Source: an uncultured Prochlorococcus sp. (GTDB taxonomy: Bacteria; Cyanobacteriota; Cyanobacteriia; PCC-6307; Cyanobiaceae). From it: DNA of 64,000 nucleotides. The notes beneath the pieces were generated by a model. That model was not told the origin of the DNA, made no database searches, and saw nothing but the letters and a program-made list of their open reading frames with translations. The translations under genes and the position numbers were made by a program. Location of the stretch: NCBI GenBank assembly GCA_902525075.1, contig CABZFV010000002.1, forward strand, positions 1 to 64,000, in the 5' to 3' direction. Shown here in pieces: positions 35,783-43,623 of the stretch (position 1 is its first letter; every line of letters begins with the position of its first letter).

Positions 35783-35811
35783 TTTATAAAGTATTTATAC
35801 TTATATGTCAA
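35783..35811 (-). promoter_or_regulatory. Consensus sigma70 promoter
   Basis: On the minus strand TTGACA, exactly 17 bp, then TATAAA. This is one of the best promoter matches in the window. Predicted start near 35776, at the foot of the leader. Confidence 0.75.
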
Positions 35812-36302
35812 CAATTAATAGAAACTAAACTTCAATTTAAAATTAGGTTCAGCTCTCACGTACTCCCTAAAAAAAATATAGAACATATAACTACGAGTAA
35901 CTCCCATAAAAACTGAAACAAATGCTAGAACTACTCAAATATGGCAATGTGGGAATCCCATTATTTATTTTCCAATATAAATTTCAATTCAGCCTCTGCA
36001 TTGAGAATGACAATTCTTCTCTAAAGTAGTTTAAAAAATTTAATTATTTTTTTCACAATTAAATCTTCTTTAGGCATCAATAATAATATTATTCTTAGAA
36101 TGAATATATCAATGAGCAAAAATACTGAATCCATTGACATAACTAACGTTTGTAACAATATAATACAATAAACAAAACCGACATTTGCTCAGATACTCTT
36201 GATCAATTAACCAATAAAGGCTTATTCAGAATTAAATATGAATAATTGGAGATCTAGTTACCTTGCAGTACTATTTTTATTTTTCTAAAAAAATAGATCG
36301 GG
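35812..36302. other. Non-coding stretch
   Basis: About 490 bp in which no gene is convincing. Tiny frames exist (for example 19 codons from 36112 and 16 codons at 36238 starting MNNWRSSYLAVLFLFF) but lack support. Possibly decayed coding DNA. Confidence 0.35.
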
Positions 36303-36327
36303 CTAAAGCTTTCTCCACGAGGATTTA
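36303..36327 (+). repeat. Left arm of a perfect 25-bp inverted repeat
   Basis: Exact reverse complement of 36474-36498; spacing 146 bp. Contains CTTTCTCCACGAGG. On the minus strand it repeats the first codons of the gene at 36483. Confidence 0.9.
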
Positions 36328-36404
36328 TTTAGTCAGCTACCTAAAGCCTAAGAGTGCAAATTATTCTTAATTACTATGCAACTATGCTTTATAAAGTAAA
36401 TATC

Positions 36405-36435
36405 TTGATTGCGCAATAAATTTATTTTGTATATT
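36405..36435 (+). promoter_or_regulatory. Candidate promoter between the repeat arms
   Basis: TTGATT (36405-36410) and TATATT (36430-36435), spacer 19 bp, pointing toward the gene at 36483. It lies wholly between the arms, so inversion would turn it away from the gene. Confidence 0.4.
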
Positions 36436-36473
36436 GCTATTACAAAAATGATGAGTTTATTTTAATTAGTCAC

Positions 36474-36498
36474 TAAATCCTCGTGGAGAAAGCTTTAG
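36474..36498 (+). repeat. Right arm of the 25-bp inverted repeat
   Basis: Pairs with 36303-36327 without mismatch. Spans the GTG start and first codons of the small gene at 36483-36602. Confidence 0.9.
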
Positions 36499-36602
36499 TA
36501 AATTTCTTTTACTGGTTACTGATAAGATCAGCCGAATCTTATTATGGAGAATCATTTGTATTTGTAGAAGTTCCATCTAATTCAATCAAAAGTTTTTCTT
36601 GA
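36483..36602 (+). CDS. Small YW/SAE-YYG family protein
   Basis: 39 residues from GTG: MEKALVNFFYWLLIRSAESY then YGESF. Paralogous to the 35-residue protein at 47561-47668 (MEKSFLNFIYWILLKSAECY then YGDS). The pattern MEK-x3-NF-x-YW-x-L-x2-SAE-x-YYG(E/D)S is conserved in both, so this frame is real. Start codon and N-terminus lie in an inverted repeat arm. Confidence 0.65.
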   Translation: MEKALVNFFYWLLIRSAESYYGESFVFVEVPSNSIKSFS

Positions 36603-36747
36603 TTTCAGAAAGTTTTTAATACTCAAATTCATAGCTTTCTGAAGTTTGAATAACTAATTTAATTTAAGTTGGTTAATTATCTCTATTGCAAATAAAGATA
36701 AGGTTGTTAATCTTGCACTTAAAGAAGAAACTTAATTTCTTAAACTG

Positions 36748-36957
36748 ATGCAATTTGATCATTTAAATTTCAATGAAAATGATGGCCTCATGTCCATAGA
36801 AGATTTAAGGGCTTTACGTCTTCGAAAAAAGAAAATTGAAAGAGACAAGAAAGCTAGAAAGTATATCCTGGATATAAATCAAAGATATAGAAAAATGAGT
36901 ACCCGCAAAAGTAATAACTTTTTAAGGAATATGAACCCTTTTAAAAAGGCCGCATAA
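36748..36957 (+). CDS. Small very basic protein
   Basis: 69 residues. Acidic start (LNFNENDGLMSIEDLRALRL) then a long basic region (RKKKIERDKKARKYI, MSTRKSNNFLRNMNPFKKAA). Could bind nucleic acid. A terminator-like hairpin lies about 90 bp downstream. Confidence 0.5.
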   Translation: MQFDHLNFNENDGLMSIEDLRALRLRKKKIERDKKARKYILDINQRYRKMSTRKSNNFLRNMNPFKKAA

Positions 36958-37046
36958 ATTGTTAATCTTGATTTTGTTAATTTGTTTAACTTTGCAACTT
37001 TCAGAGTAAGATTTAATGGTGTTTCTTTGGAAGAGTTTCACCAAGA

Positions 37047-37070
37047 GGGGTCAATTTTTGGCCCCTTCTT
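37047..37070 (+). terminator. Terminator-like hairpin
   Basis: GGGGTC / GGCCCC stem (one G-U) with a 7-nt loop and a short T-rich tail (TTCTTT). An extra hairpin GGTG/CACC precedes it at about 37018-37042, so the region could also be a short ncRNA. Confidence 0.55.
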
Positions 37071-37280
37071 TGCGGAGATATTTTTTAATTGAAACTCGTT
37101 ATAAAATTAAAGTAATACTTTCCAAGAAGGCGAAAGTGATGTAAATCTTTTGTTTAAAGTTTTTATTACCACTTAATGAAAACTCTATATCTTCAACTAA
37201 ATCCTCTTATTAAAAAACAAAAGTTTTAGCTTATTGACCATTTCCCATAATTTATTGAAATTTTTCATTTGCGATTTTTA

Positions 37281-37484
37281 ATGGCTTCACCTACAAGTTG
37301 GGAATTCTACAAAGAAATTGAAACTAAAATTCTATGGGTCAATATTTGTACCCAAAATTTAGAAGGAGTAGCTGTTTCGATCAATAAATGGTGGAAGACA
37401 AGATATCCAGCATACAAAATCAGAATAGTTTCTAAAAAAGAATTTGAGCTAGTAAAAATGCAAGCTGAGAAAAAGGAGCAATAA
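37281..37484 (+). CDS. Small soluble protein
   Basis: 67 residues from ATG (MASPTSWEFYKEIETKILWV); a TTG at 37269 adds four residues. Contains NLEGVAVSINKWWKTRYPAY and a charged helical end. Unknown. Confidence 0.55.
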   Translation: MASPTSWEFYKEIETKILWVNICTQNLEGVAVSINKWWKTRYPAYKIRIVSKKEFELVKMQAEKKEQ

Positions 37485-37560
37485 AATTATTCTTTGGTAA
37501 ATATTGATGCTGAATATTTTATTTTTGCAGCTATTATAAGATCAGTAAATTAAAGAAAAA

Positions 37561-37716
37561 ATGAACTCTGCATTTGCAAAAGTCTCAAATTTGAAAGTTA
37601 ACAGGGCTTCTAAAATAGCTATTACTCTCGCATCATCAACTTTCTTTTTGTATGCCTTGGGTCAAGCACCAATTTTTAAAAATATTCTTGCAGGTGCCTT
37701 CTCTTGCTCTGGCTAA
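37561..37716 (+). CDS. Small membrane-associated protein
   Basis: 51 residues from ATG. Basic N-terminus (VSNLKVNRASK) then a hydrophobic stretch (IAITLASSTFFLYALGQAPI) and NILAGAFSCSG. Unknown. Confidence 0.5.
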   Translation: MNSAFAKVSNLKVNRASKIAITLASSTFFLYALGQAPIFKNILAGAFSCSG

Positions 37717-37757
37717 ATAAAATACTGTTTTTTTAGAGAAGCAAAAAAGCTAAAATA

Positions 37758-37808
37758 GACTGTGATTGACAGTCGATCTAAACTTAGAGGGATAAACCCC
37801 TCTTTTTT
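37758..37808 (+). terminator. Double hairpin with terminator
   Basis: First a perfect 6-bp hairpin GACTGT-GATTG-ACAGTC (37758-37774), then AGAGGG-ATAAAC-CCCTCT (37786-37803) and five T. Could end the 37561-37716 transcript. The arrangement, a GATTGAC hairpin then a G/C hairpin and T tract, recurs at 48876-48922. Confidence 0.65.
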
Positions 37809-37868
37809 AATGTTTAATAGATTTATTGCTGAAAAGATAATGACTCTTCTTATTTCTCTTTTCAGCTG

Positions 37869-37985
37869 ATGAATATTTCCCCGCACCTATTAATTGATAC
37901 TGTGATATTAAGCGCTGCCCTTACGATAACTTTGGTATTAAGAGCAAAAGGTAATGCTGCCAGAAAAGAAAAAGAAAATAAATGA
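37869..37985 (+). CDS. Tiny membrane protein, first of three overlapping
   Basis: 38 residues from ATG: one span (LLIDTVILSAALTITLVLRA) and a charged tail (NAARKEKENK). Its stop overlaps the next start as ATGA. Confidence 0.5.
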   Translation: MNISPHLLIDTVILSAALTITLVLRAKGNAARKEKENK

Positions 37986-38122
37986 TTACTAAAGAAGAAG
38001 AAAAAGAATTTAAAAAACCTAAATTATATAGATTTTGGAACTTTCTTATTTATGGAAGTTCCATAGCTATTGGAGTTTTCTTAGTTTATTTATATTCTGC
38101 TTATATCTTTATAAATAAATGA
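37982..38122 (+). CDS. Tiny membrane protein, second of three overlapping
   Basis: 46 residues. Charged N-terminus (MITKEEEKEFKKPKLYRFWN), one span (FLIYGSSIAIGVFLVYLYSA). ATGA overlaps at both ends: translationally coupled to its neighbours. Confidence 0.55.
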   Translation: MITKEEEKEFKKPKLYRFWNFLIYGSSIAIGVFLVYLYSAYIFINK

Positions 38123-38214
38123 CTTACATCTATGGCATAGCGATTACTTATGGGGTTGTGAGTCTTTTATTGCTTGGTGGGTTTGCATACTTTACTTTTA
38201 AAATGAGACGCTAA
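38119..38214 (+). CDS. Tiny membrane protein, third of three overlapping
   Basis: 31 residues, nearly all one helix (IAITYGVVSLLLLGGFAYFT) ending KMRR. Starts in the ATGA of the previous gene. The three together look like subunits of one membrane assembly. Confidence 0.55.
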   Translation: MTYIYGIAITYGVVSLLLLGGFAYFTFKMRR

Positions 38215-38221
38215 TTTTTAT

Positions 38222-38344
38222 ATCTTCTTCAATAAAGATTTATTAGATAAATTTTTTGATTTTTGTAGAGAATATCAACAAGAACTTCCACCTCAAAAGA
38301 TGGCTGAGATTTTAAAAGAATATGCAGATAGATTAGATGAATAA
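38222..38344 (+). other. Protein-like frame without a standard start
   Basis: The frame reads INKDLLDKFFDFCREY-like residues from about 38225 and ends QKMAEILKEYADRLDE. It is protein-like, but upstream of 38290 there is no ATG, GTG or TTG; only ATC at 38222. It begins just after the third tiny membrane gene. Start unknown. Confidence 0.3.
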
Positions 38345-38581
38345 TCGATATTAGCAGACCTAATAAGGTATTAAGAGAATAAAATTTCTAGCAAAATTTA
38401 TGCGAATTTTTTTAAAGTCGGAATAAATTTTTTGAAGATATTTTCCTTGCAATTTTTCATTATTTGAGATTTTTTTTTGATCCTTAATCCGTACAATTTT
38501 GTTCCTCTAACCGCACACATAAAACTTGAAATTTACTATTCAAATGAATTAGAACATAGTTGTAGTCAAGGGGTAAGTCTT

Positions 38582-38734
38582 ATGGCACTAAATGACACAT
38601 TTACTATCCAAGAAATTAATTTGGATAAAAAAGACCTTTCATTTGATAATAAGCTCAAAAAAATTGAAGCTTATTGGTATAATGAATGTACAGAACATCC
38701 AAGTAACAACCATTGCAAGATTTTTTGTGATTAA
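38582..38734 (+). CDS. Small Cys-motif protein A
   Basis: 50 residues from ATG 38582 (a TTG at 38477 would add 35). C-terminus YNECTEHPSNNHCKIFCD. The EC-x3-P-x4-C-x3-C(D/N) pattern and an N-terminal FT are shared with the protein at 38938-39084, which supports this shorter start. Probably binds a metal or forms disulphides. Confidence 0.6.
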   Translation: MALNDTFTIQEINLDKKDLSFDNKLKKIEAYWYNECTEHPSNNHCKIFCD

Positions 38735-38820
38735 AAACTTTAACTTTTAGGTATTCTTACGCTTGATTTTTACATAATACCCGTACTAAAGAATAATCAG
38801 ATAGAAAGGAGGCCAAGCAA

Positions 38821-38922
38821 ATGACTAATTTAGGTATAGAAATTTTATTTTGGACAATTTTAATTTCTTATCTGGGATTAAGGTTTTCTCAAACTTGGAA
38901 TGGATTCAAAAAACAGTATTAA
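38821..38922 (+). CDS. Tiny single-span membrane protein
   Basis: 33 residues. The ATG follows AAAGGAGG with a 9-nt gap, a full anti-16S match rare in this genome. Span IEILFWTILISYLGLRF. High translation is implied. Confidence 0.6.
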   Translation: MTNLGIEILFWTILISYLGLRFSQTWNGFKKQY

Positions 38923-38937
38923 TTAGGAGAATAGAAA

Positions 38938-39084
38938 ATGAAACTACAAACTCAGTTCACTGTTCCAAACAAAAAATTAAAAGATCTTGATTATGTTAAA
39001 AAAGTAGATTTTTTAGAAGAAATTTTAAATAAAGAATGTATAGATTATCCAAATCAAGAAGATTGCCTGGTTTGTTGCAATTAA
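38938..39084 (+). CDS. Small Cys-motif protein B
   Basis: 48 residues from ATG with TTAGGAGA upstream. C-terminus NKECIDYPNQEDCLVCCN, same EC-x3-P-x4-C-x3 pattern as protein A at 38582. Separated from it only by a tiny membrane gene, so the three likely form one transcript. Confidence 0.6.
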   Translation: MKLQTQFTVPNKKLKDLDYVKKVDFLEEILNKECIDYPNQEDCLVCCN

Positions 39085-39163
39085 AAATCAAAAAATAGCT
39101 GTTTTTTAAAAGTAAATAAATTTTTATTAGTTTTTATAAATTTTCTAAAAGGGAGTTAACACT

Positions 39164-39682
39164 ATGGAATTAAGATTCTTCCCAATAAATATTTTTAGAG
39201 AGACTCCAAAAGTCACATTCTTCGATGCAGGCATAGATAGTTCTAATGGTTCTGATGTTGTGATCCATTCTGGGGAAGCTATATCTCCTCCAGATGATTT
39301 AAAAGATGAGCAATATTACGTTCACAATCATCAAATTGACCACAATTTAGTTATCACTGGAGAAAGGACATTTGTTTTAATAAATCCTTCCTGGGATGAA
39401 CCTCATCATGTGATTTATTTAAATAGATCTATGGGAGCATTAGAAATTCCTATGGGAACTTATCACAGATCTATCTCAGGGAAAGAAGGTAGTATTGTTT
39501 TAAACCAATCCAAAAGGGATAAATTTTTTGATCCTTCTAAAGAATTTACCCCTCAAAAATTAGACAAAATTAATTTAATTAATGCAAGAAAAAGTCCTCC
39601 TGTTTATTGGATTTACGAAAATAACAAAATCAAAAGACTGTATTTTAATCCTCTAGAAAGAAAAATTAAAACTCTTATTTGA
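39164..39682 (+). CDS. Hypothetical cupin-like protein
   Basis: 172 residues. Segment QYYVHNHQIDHNLVITGERT then HHVIYLNRSMGALEIPMGTY and HRSISGKEGS resembles a cupin barrel with His ligands, so a metal-binding beta-barrel is likely. Adjacent to the LOG family gene (1 bp gap), probably one operon. Function not known. Confidence 0.65.
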   Translation: MELRFFPINIFRETPKVTFFDAGIDSSNGSDVVIHSGEAISPPDDLKDEQYYVHNHQIDHNLVITGERTFVLINPSWDEPHHVIYLNRSMGALEIPMGTYHRSISGKEGSIVLNQSKRDKFFDPSKEFTPQKLDKINLINARKSPPVYWIYENNKIKRLYFNPLERKIKTLI

Positions 39683-39683
39683 A

Positions 39684-40538
39684 ATGAAAAAAAATATATC
39701 CCCTAGTAATAATTTAAAAAACCTGAATTTAATTATTAATTCTGATACTTATAAATTGGCTCACGAAGATATTGGTTTACTTAGCCGAAATGAAATGCGT
39801 GGAGTCAGAATGCTTCTTGAAATTACTAAACCAGATTTAATCCTTGAAGAAAATAAAATTCTTTCAACAATAATTATTTTTGGAGGCGCAAGCATTAAAG
39901 AAAAATCAAATACAAAAAAGAGACTTGAAAATATAGAAGAGTTGATTAAAAAAAATCCTAAATCGATACTTTTAAAACGAAATTTAAATAGATTAGAAAA
40001 TTTGCTTCTAATGAGTCATTACTATCAATCCGCAAGGGAGTTTTCTAAACTTGCTTCAATTAGTAATCAAAATAAAAACTGTAATTCTCATGTGATTGTG
40101 ACAGGTGGGGGGCCAGGAATTATGGAAGCTGCTAATAGAGGTGCATTTGAAGCAAATTGTAAATCTATAGGGTTAAATATCAGTCTCCCTAATGAACAAA
40201 TCCCAAATGCTTTTATAACTCCCGGCCTTTGCTTTAAGTTTAATTATTTTGCATTAAGAAAGATCCATTTTGTCATGCGATCAGTAGCTGCTGTATTTTT
40301 CCCTGGAGGTTTTGGAACACTAGATGAATTATTTGAACTATTGACACTTTGTCAAACAGGAATGAAAACTAAAATCCCAATCATACTTTTTGGTAGAGAG
40401 TATTGGAATAAGATAATGAACTTCGAATATCTAGCTGATCTTGGATTAATTTCAGATGAAAACTTAAATCTTTTCCAATATGCAGACACCGCATCAGAAG
40501 CATGGGAAATTATCAAATCATCAAAAATCTCAGCTTAA
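39684..40538 (+). CDS. LOG family protein
   Basis: 284 residues. LOG/TIGR00730 motifs: VTGGGPGIMEAANRGA and FPGGFGTLDELFELLT, with an N-terminal extension of about 80 residues. Family members are phosphoribohydrolases of cytokinin nucleotides or related nucleotide hydrolases; old annotations as lysine decarboxylase are misleading. Confidence 0.9.
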   Translation: MKKNISPSNNLKNLNLIINSDTYKLAHEDIGLLSRNEMRGVRMLLEITKPDLILEENKILSTIIIFGGASIKEKSNTKKRLENIEELIKKNPKSILLKRNLNRLENLLLMSHYYQSAREFSKLASISNQNKNCNSHVIVTGGGPGIMEAANRGAFEANCKSIGLNISLPNEQIPNAFITPGLCFKFNYFALRKIHFVMRSVAAVFFPGGFGTLDELFELLTLCQTGMKTKIPIILFGREYWNKIMNFEYLADLGLISDENLNLFQYADTASEAWEIIKSSKISA

Positions 40539-40566
40539 AGGTAAGCTAATTATTTTTAAATAACTT

Positions 40567-40884
40567 TTAATTACTTAATTTATAATTTGTTTTAACAGTT
40601 TTTATTATTGAATCTTGTGGTTCTTCACTTGGGAAGCAATTAATAATCCTGTATTTGCCTCCTTTTTTATCAGTCTCAACAACTGTAAATTCAACGTATT
40701 TACCAATTCCATCTCTTAAATCCTTGACTTCAGTATTAATTATCTCTTCTTTATCATTTTCGATGATACGCGATTTACCGCCGCAACTTAACAAAGCGTT
40801 CCCCTCAGTGAGAAAAAAATCTTTGTCATTACTGCAAGAAGATAGGAAAGATAAAGAGACTATTATTAGTATAAAATGTTTCAT
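40567..40884 (-). CDS. Small lipoprotein
   Basis: 105 residues from the ATG giving MKHFILIIVSLSFLSSCSND (another ATG two codons upstream). The lipobox LSSC supports lipidation and membrane anchoring. Mature part has GNALLSCGGKSRI and CFPSEEP. Function unknown. Confidence 0.7.
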   Translation of the reverse strand: MKHFILIIVSLSFLSSCSNDKDFFLTEGNALLSCGGKSRIIENDKEEIINTEVKDLRDGIGKYVEFTVVETDKKGGKYRIINCFPSEEPQDSIIKTVKTNYKLSN

Positions 40885-40999
40885 AATCAACTTTTTTGTA
40901 CTTAACTACATTATCAATAAAGCATATGAAATATGTAGTCAAATCACTACCAAATTAAAAATTTAATTAATAATTTCCGTGCACTAAATAGAAATTATT

Positions 41000-42022
41000 T
41001 TAGAAAGAAATACCCGATGCATTTAGAAAATCTTTATAAATATTTTGCCAGTGTATAATCCTTTGTTCAAGTCTATTAGGCGGACCAAGTTTAAAATTTT
41101 CCAGATAAGACTTATGAACTGATTCGACAATAACTTTATCTTCTCCAAGAAATTCTAATATACTTTTTTTCCAATTTTCTAAATCATGTTCACATAAAGA
41201 AGCAGAGGCTAATTTAATTTCAATAATGCACTGACCAATATTTTTAGGAAGATAATTTATTAAAACAATCCCTTTGCCAGGCCAGATTATTAGATGGGTC
41301 CATGGGAGTAATCCAAAGGTATATAGATTTCCTTCACTACTAAGTGGGGTAACAAGTACATTACAAAATTCACTGAAGAAATAACTGTAGTTTTTAATTG
41401 GACCTTGTTCTTTATGTAGAGTATCTTTATGAGCAATTGCTACATGATAATCGTCCAGTGTATTGTCATGGGCAATTTTCCAATTGCAATTTAAGGTATC
41501 AGAAAATTCAGAAAAAATACTGTAATACATATCCCATTGATCATTACATTTTCTCCCAACAAGCTCAATTTGATCATCTATAGATATTGGTTTTTTGCTG
41601 AAATTAATCCAAATTAAAGGTCCATTTATTAAAGAGTTAACTTTTTCTAAAAAATAATCCTCTTTTTCTATTTTTGTTTCAAAATCGTACTTTAATGGCA
41701 AGGTTTTAAGTTTGCCAAAACTATCAAAAGTCCAGCCATGGTAGGGACAAAAAATATTTTTAGAAGGATTTAATTTTGTTTTTGGCAAACACAATTTTGA
41801 TCCACGATGAGGGCATCTATTTTTGAAAACAGTTATTAAATTTTTTTCTGAACAAGAGATTAATAATGATTGATTAAAGAATTTTTTTTCCAATATTTCG
41901 CCAGGTTTAATTTCTCCTATGAAAATCAAGGGGTGCCAATAATTTTTTGAATAGTTTTCTAATTCAAGTTCAAAAATTTTTTGGTCGCTATAAAGCCAAG
42001 TAGGCAAAAAACTAGTTGACAT
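41000..42022 (-). CDS. Rieske non-heme iron oxygenase at the end of the guanidine operon
   Basis: 340 residues. N-terminal Rieske [2Fe-2S] site CPHRGSKLC and CPYHGWTF; catalytic mononuclear iron site NTLDDYHVAIAH. It resembles choline or stachydrine-type monooxygenases that hydroxylate N-methyl groups or C-N bonds. Last gene of the seven-gene unit, 3 bp after the ATPase gene. By context it may convert an N-substituted guanidine or related amine to free guanidine. Substrate unproven; no dedicated reductase is nearby, so ferredoxin may supply electrons. Confidence 0.85.
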   Translation of the reverse strand: MSTSFLPTWLYSDQKIFELELENYSKNYWHPLIFIGEIKPGEILEKKFFNQSLLISCSEKNLITVFKNRCPHRGSKLCLPKTKLNPSKNIFCPYHGWTFDSFGKLKTLPLKYDFETKIEKEDYFLEKVNSLINGPLIWINFSKKPISIDDQIELVGRKCNDQWDMYYSIFSEFSDTLNCNWKIAHDNTLDDYHVAIAHKDTLHKEQGPIKNYSYFFSEFCNVLVTPLSSEGNLYTFGLLPWTHLIIWPGKGIVLINYLPKNIGQCIIEIKLASASLCEHDLENWKKSILEFLGEDKVIVESVHKSYLENFKLGPPNRLEQRIIHWQNIYKDFLNASGISF

Positions 42023-42025
42023 TAT

Positions 42026-42787
42026 TTATTTTTTTTGGAGGCCTCTTAAAAAATCAGATAACTCATATCTTAATTTTGCAAAATCCGAATCAAGTTTCAA
42101 TTTATCTAAATCTCCTTTTTGTAGATCTACCTTAACTTCTTTTATGATTCTTCCAGGATTAGGTGCCAAAATACATATTTGCTGAGAGAGAGCTAATGCT
42201 TCTTCAATATCATGGGTTATAAGTAAAACTGTCAATGAAGTTTTTTCCCATAATTCATAGAGAAATTTCTGCATAGATTCTCTTATCTGTAAGTCCAAGG
42301 CTCCAAAAGGTTCATCTAAAAGTAGGATTTTAGGGTTAGTCGCAAGAGCTCTTGCAATTGCAATCCTTTGTTGCATTCCTCCAGATAATTCTTTTGGATA
42401 CTTATTTCCCGAATCCTGAAGACCTACTACTTCTAATAAATAAGATGTCCTATATTTTATTTCTTTCAACTTGTAAGAATTTAAATTCATTCCAAATGCA
42501 ATATTCTCAGATGCAGTGAGCCAAGGGAAAAGACTATATTTCTGAAAAACCATTCCTCTATCCAATCCCGGTCCACTAACTATTTTTCCATCTACTTTTA
42601 CATTCCCTTTAGATGGACTCTCAAGCCCAGCAATAATCCTCAATATAGTACTTTTACCTGATCCAGAGCTCCCAACAAGAGTTTTAAATTCGCCAGAACT
42701 TATTGAAAAGCTTATTCCCTCAATTGCCTTTTTTCTATTTGAACCTTCCCCAAAATATTTTGAAATATTATTAACATCTAATTTCAT
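42026..42787 (-). CDS. ABC importer ATPase (NrtD/TauB type), likely guanidine
   Basis: 253 residues. Walker A GSSGSGKST, signature LSGGMQQRIAIARAL, Walker B ILLLDEPFGALD, H-loop ITHDIEEAL. Belongs to the nitrate/sulfonate/taurine importer class. Starts at the base after the permease stop. Guanidine specificity is inferred from the neighbouring hydrolase genes, not from the protein itself. Confidence 0.9.
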   Translation of the reverse strand: MKLDVNNISKYFGEGSNRKKAIEGISFSISSGEFKTLVGSSGSGKSTILRIIAGLESPSKGNVKVDGKIVSGPGLDRGMVFQKYSLFPWLTASENIAFGMNLNSYKLKEIKYRTSYLLEVVGLQDSGNKYPKELSGGMQQRIAIARALATNPKILLLDEPFGALDLQIRESMQKFLYELWEKTSLTVLLITHDIEEALALSQQICILAPNPGRIIKEVKVDLQKGDLDKLKLDSDFAKLRYELSDFLRGLQKK

Positions 42788-43606
42788 TTAAACAGCCCAT
42801 TTACATGTACGTCTAAGAAGCAATCTAAAACTCATATCCAAAGCAAATCCTATTAATCCAAGAACAATTAATTCTGCAAATATTTGATCTGTGCGAAAAA
42901 ATCTTTGAGCCAGTTGAATCCTTTTACCTAAACCAACTTCTGCTGCAATTAACTCTGCAACAATTACTAAATTCCATGAAGTTGCAATATTAATTCTTAA
43001 AGTATCAATAATACTTGGCAATGAATATCTTGCTATTACTCTGATCAATAAATCTTTTGTATTACCACCTAAAGTAAGGGTTGTTTCAATGAGTTCTTTG
43101 GGTACAAATTTTACTGAATCCATAACCATCAAAACATTAAAGTAAACAGTACCAATGAAAATTAATGCGATTTTTGGAGCCTCTTCAATTCCTAAATAAA
43201 TAATAAGCAAAGGAGAAAAAGCAGCGGCAGGCATATACCTAAGCATCGCAATTAATGGTTCACATAAAGCACAAAAAGAAGGGAAAGAACCCATTAAAAT
43301 TCCTAAAGGAACTGAAAAAATTGTCGCAATTATAAAACCAGCAAATACCCTACCAGTACTTGCAAAAATATCTTCAAATAATATTCCACTTTCAGCCATA
43401 TCTAAAAGAGAATAAAAGACCGCTAAAGGTGATGGTAAAAACATCTCACTAACAAGTTTTAATTGACACACTATTGTCCAAATTAAAAGTGGTAGCAAAA
43501 GTGAGGCTATTTGAAGAAATATTTTATTTAATTTTTTCGGTTCACTACCAAATGAAAAGAGGGATAAAAAATATCTATCCCTCTTGATTAATTTCGAACT
43601 AACCAT
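42788..43606 (-). CDS. ABC importer permease (TauC/SsuC type), likely guanidine
   Basis: 272 residues, six membrane helices with the BPD-type EAA loop (LIETTLTLGGNTKDLLIRVI) and IATSWNLVIVAELIAA. Inner-membrane channel of the same importer. 17 bp after the binding-protein gene. Confidence 0.9.
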   Translation of the reverse strand: MVSSKLIKRDRYFLSLFSFGSEPKKLNKIFLQIASLLLPLLIWTIVCQLKLVSEMFLPSPLAVFYSLLDMAESGILFEDIFASTGRVFAGFIIATIFSVPLGILMGSFPSFCALCEPLIAMLRYMPAAAFSPLLIIYLGIEEAPKIALIFIGTVYFNVLMVMDSVKFVPKELIETTLTLGGNTKDLLIRVIARYSLPSIIDTLRINIATSWNLVIVAELIAAEVGLGKRIQLAQRFFRTDQIFAELIVLGLIGFALDMSFRLLLRRTCKWAV

Positions 43607-43623
43607 TTTATTTTTTTTATTAA

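Noticed and set aside
36112..36290. Tiny frames of 16-19 codons in the non-coding stretch
   Set aside because: No ribosome site, no similarity to other frames, chance expectation high in AT-rich DNA.
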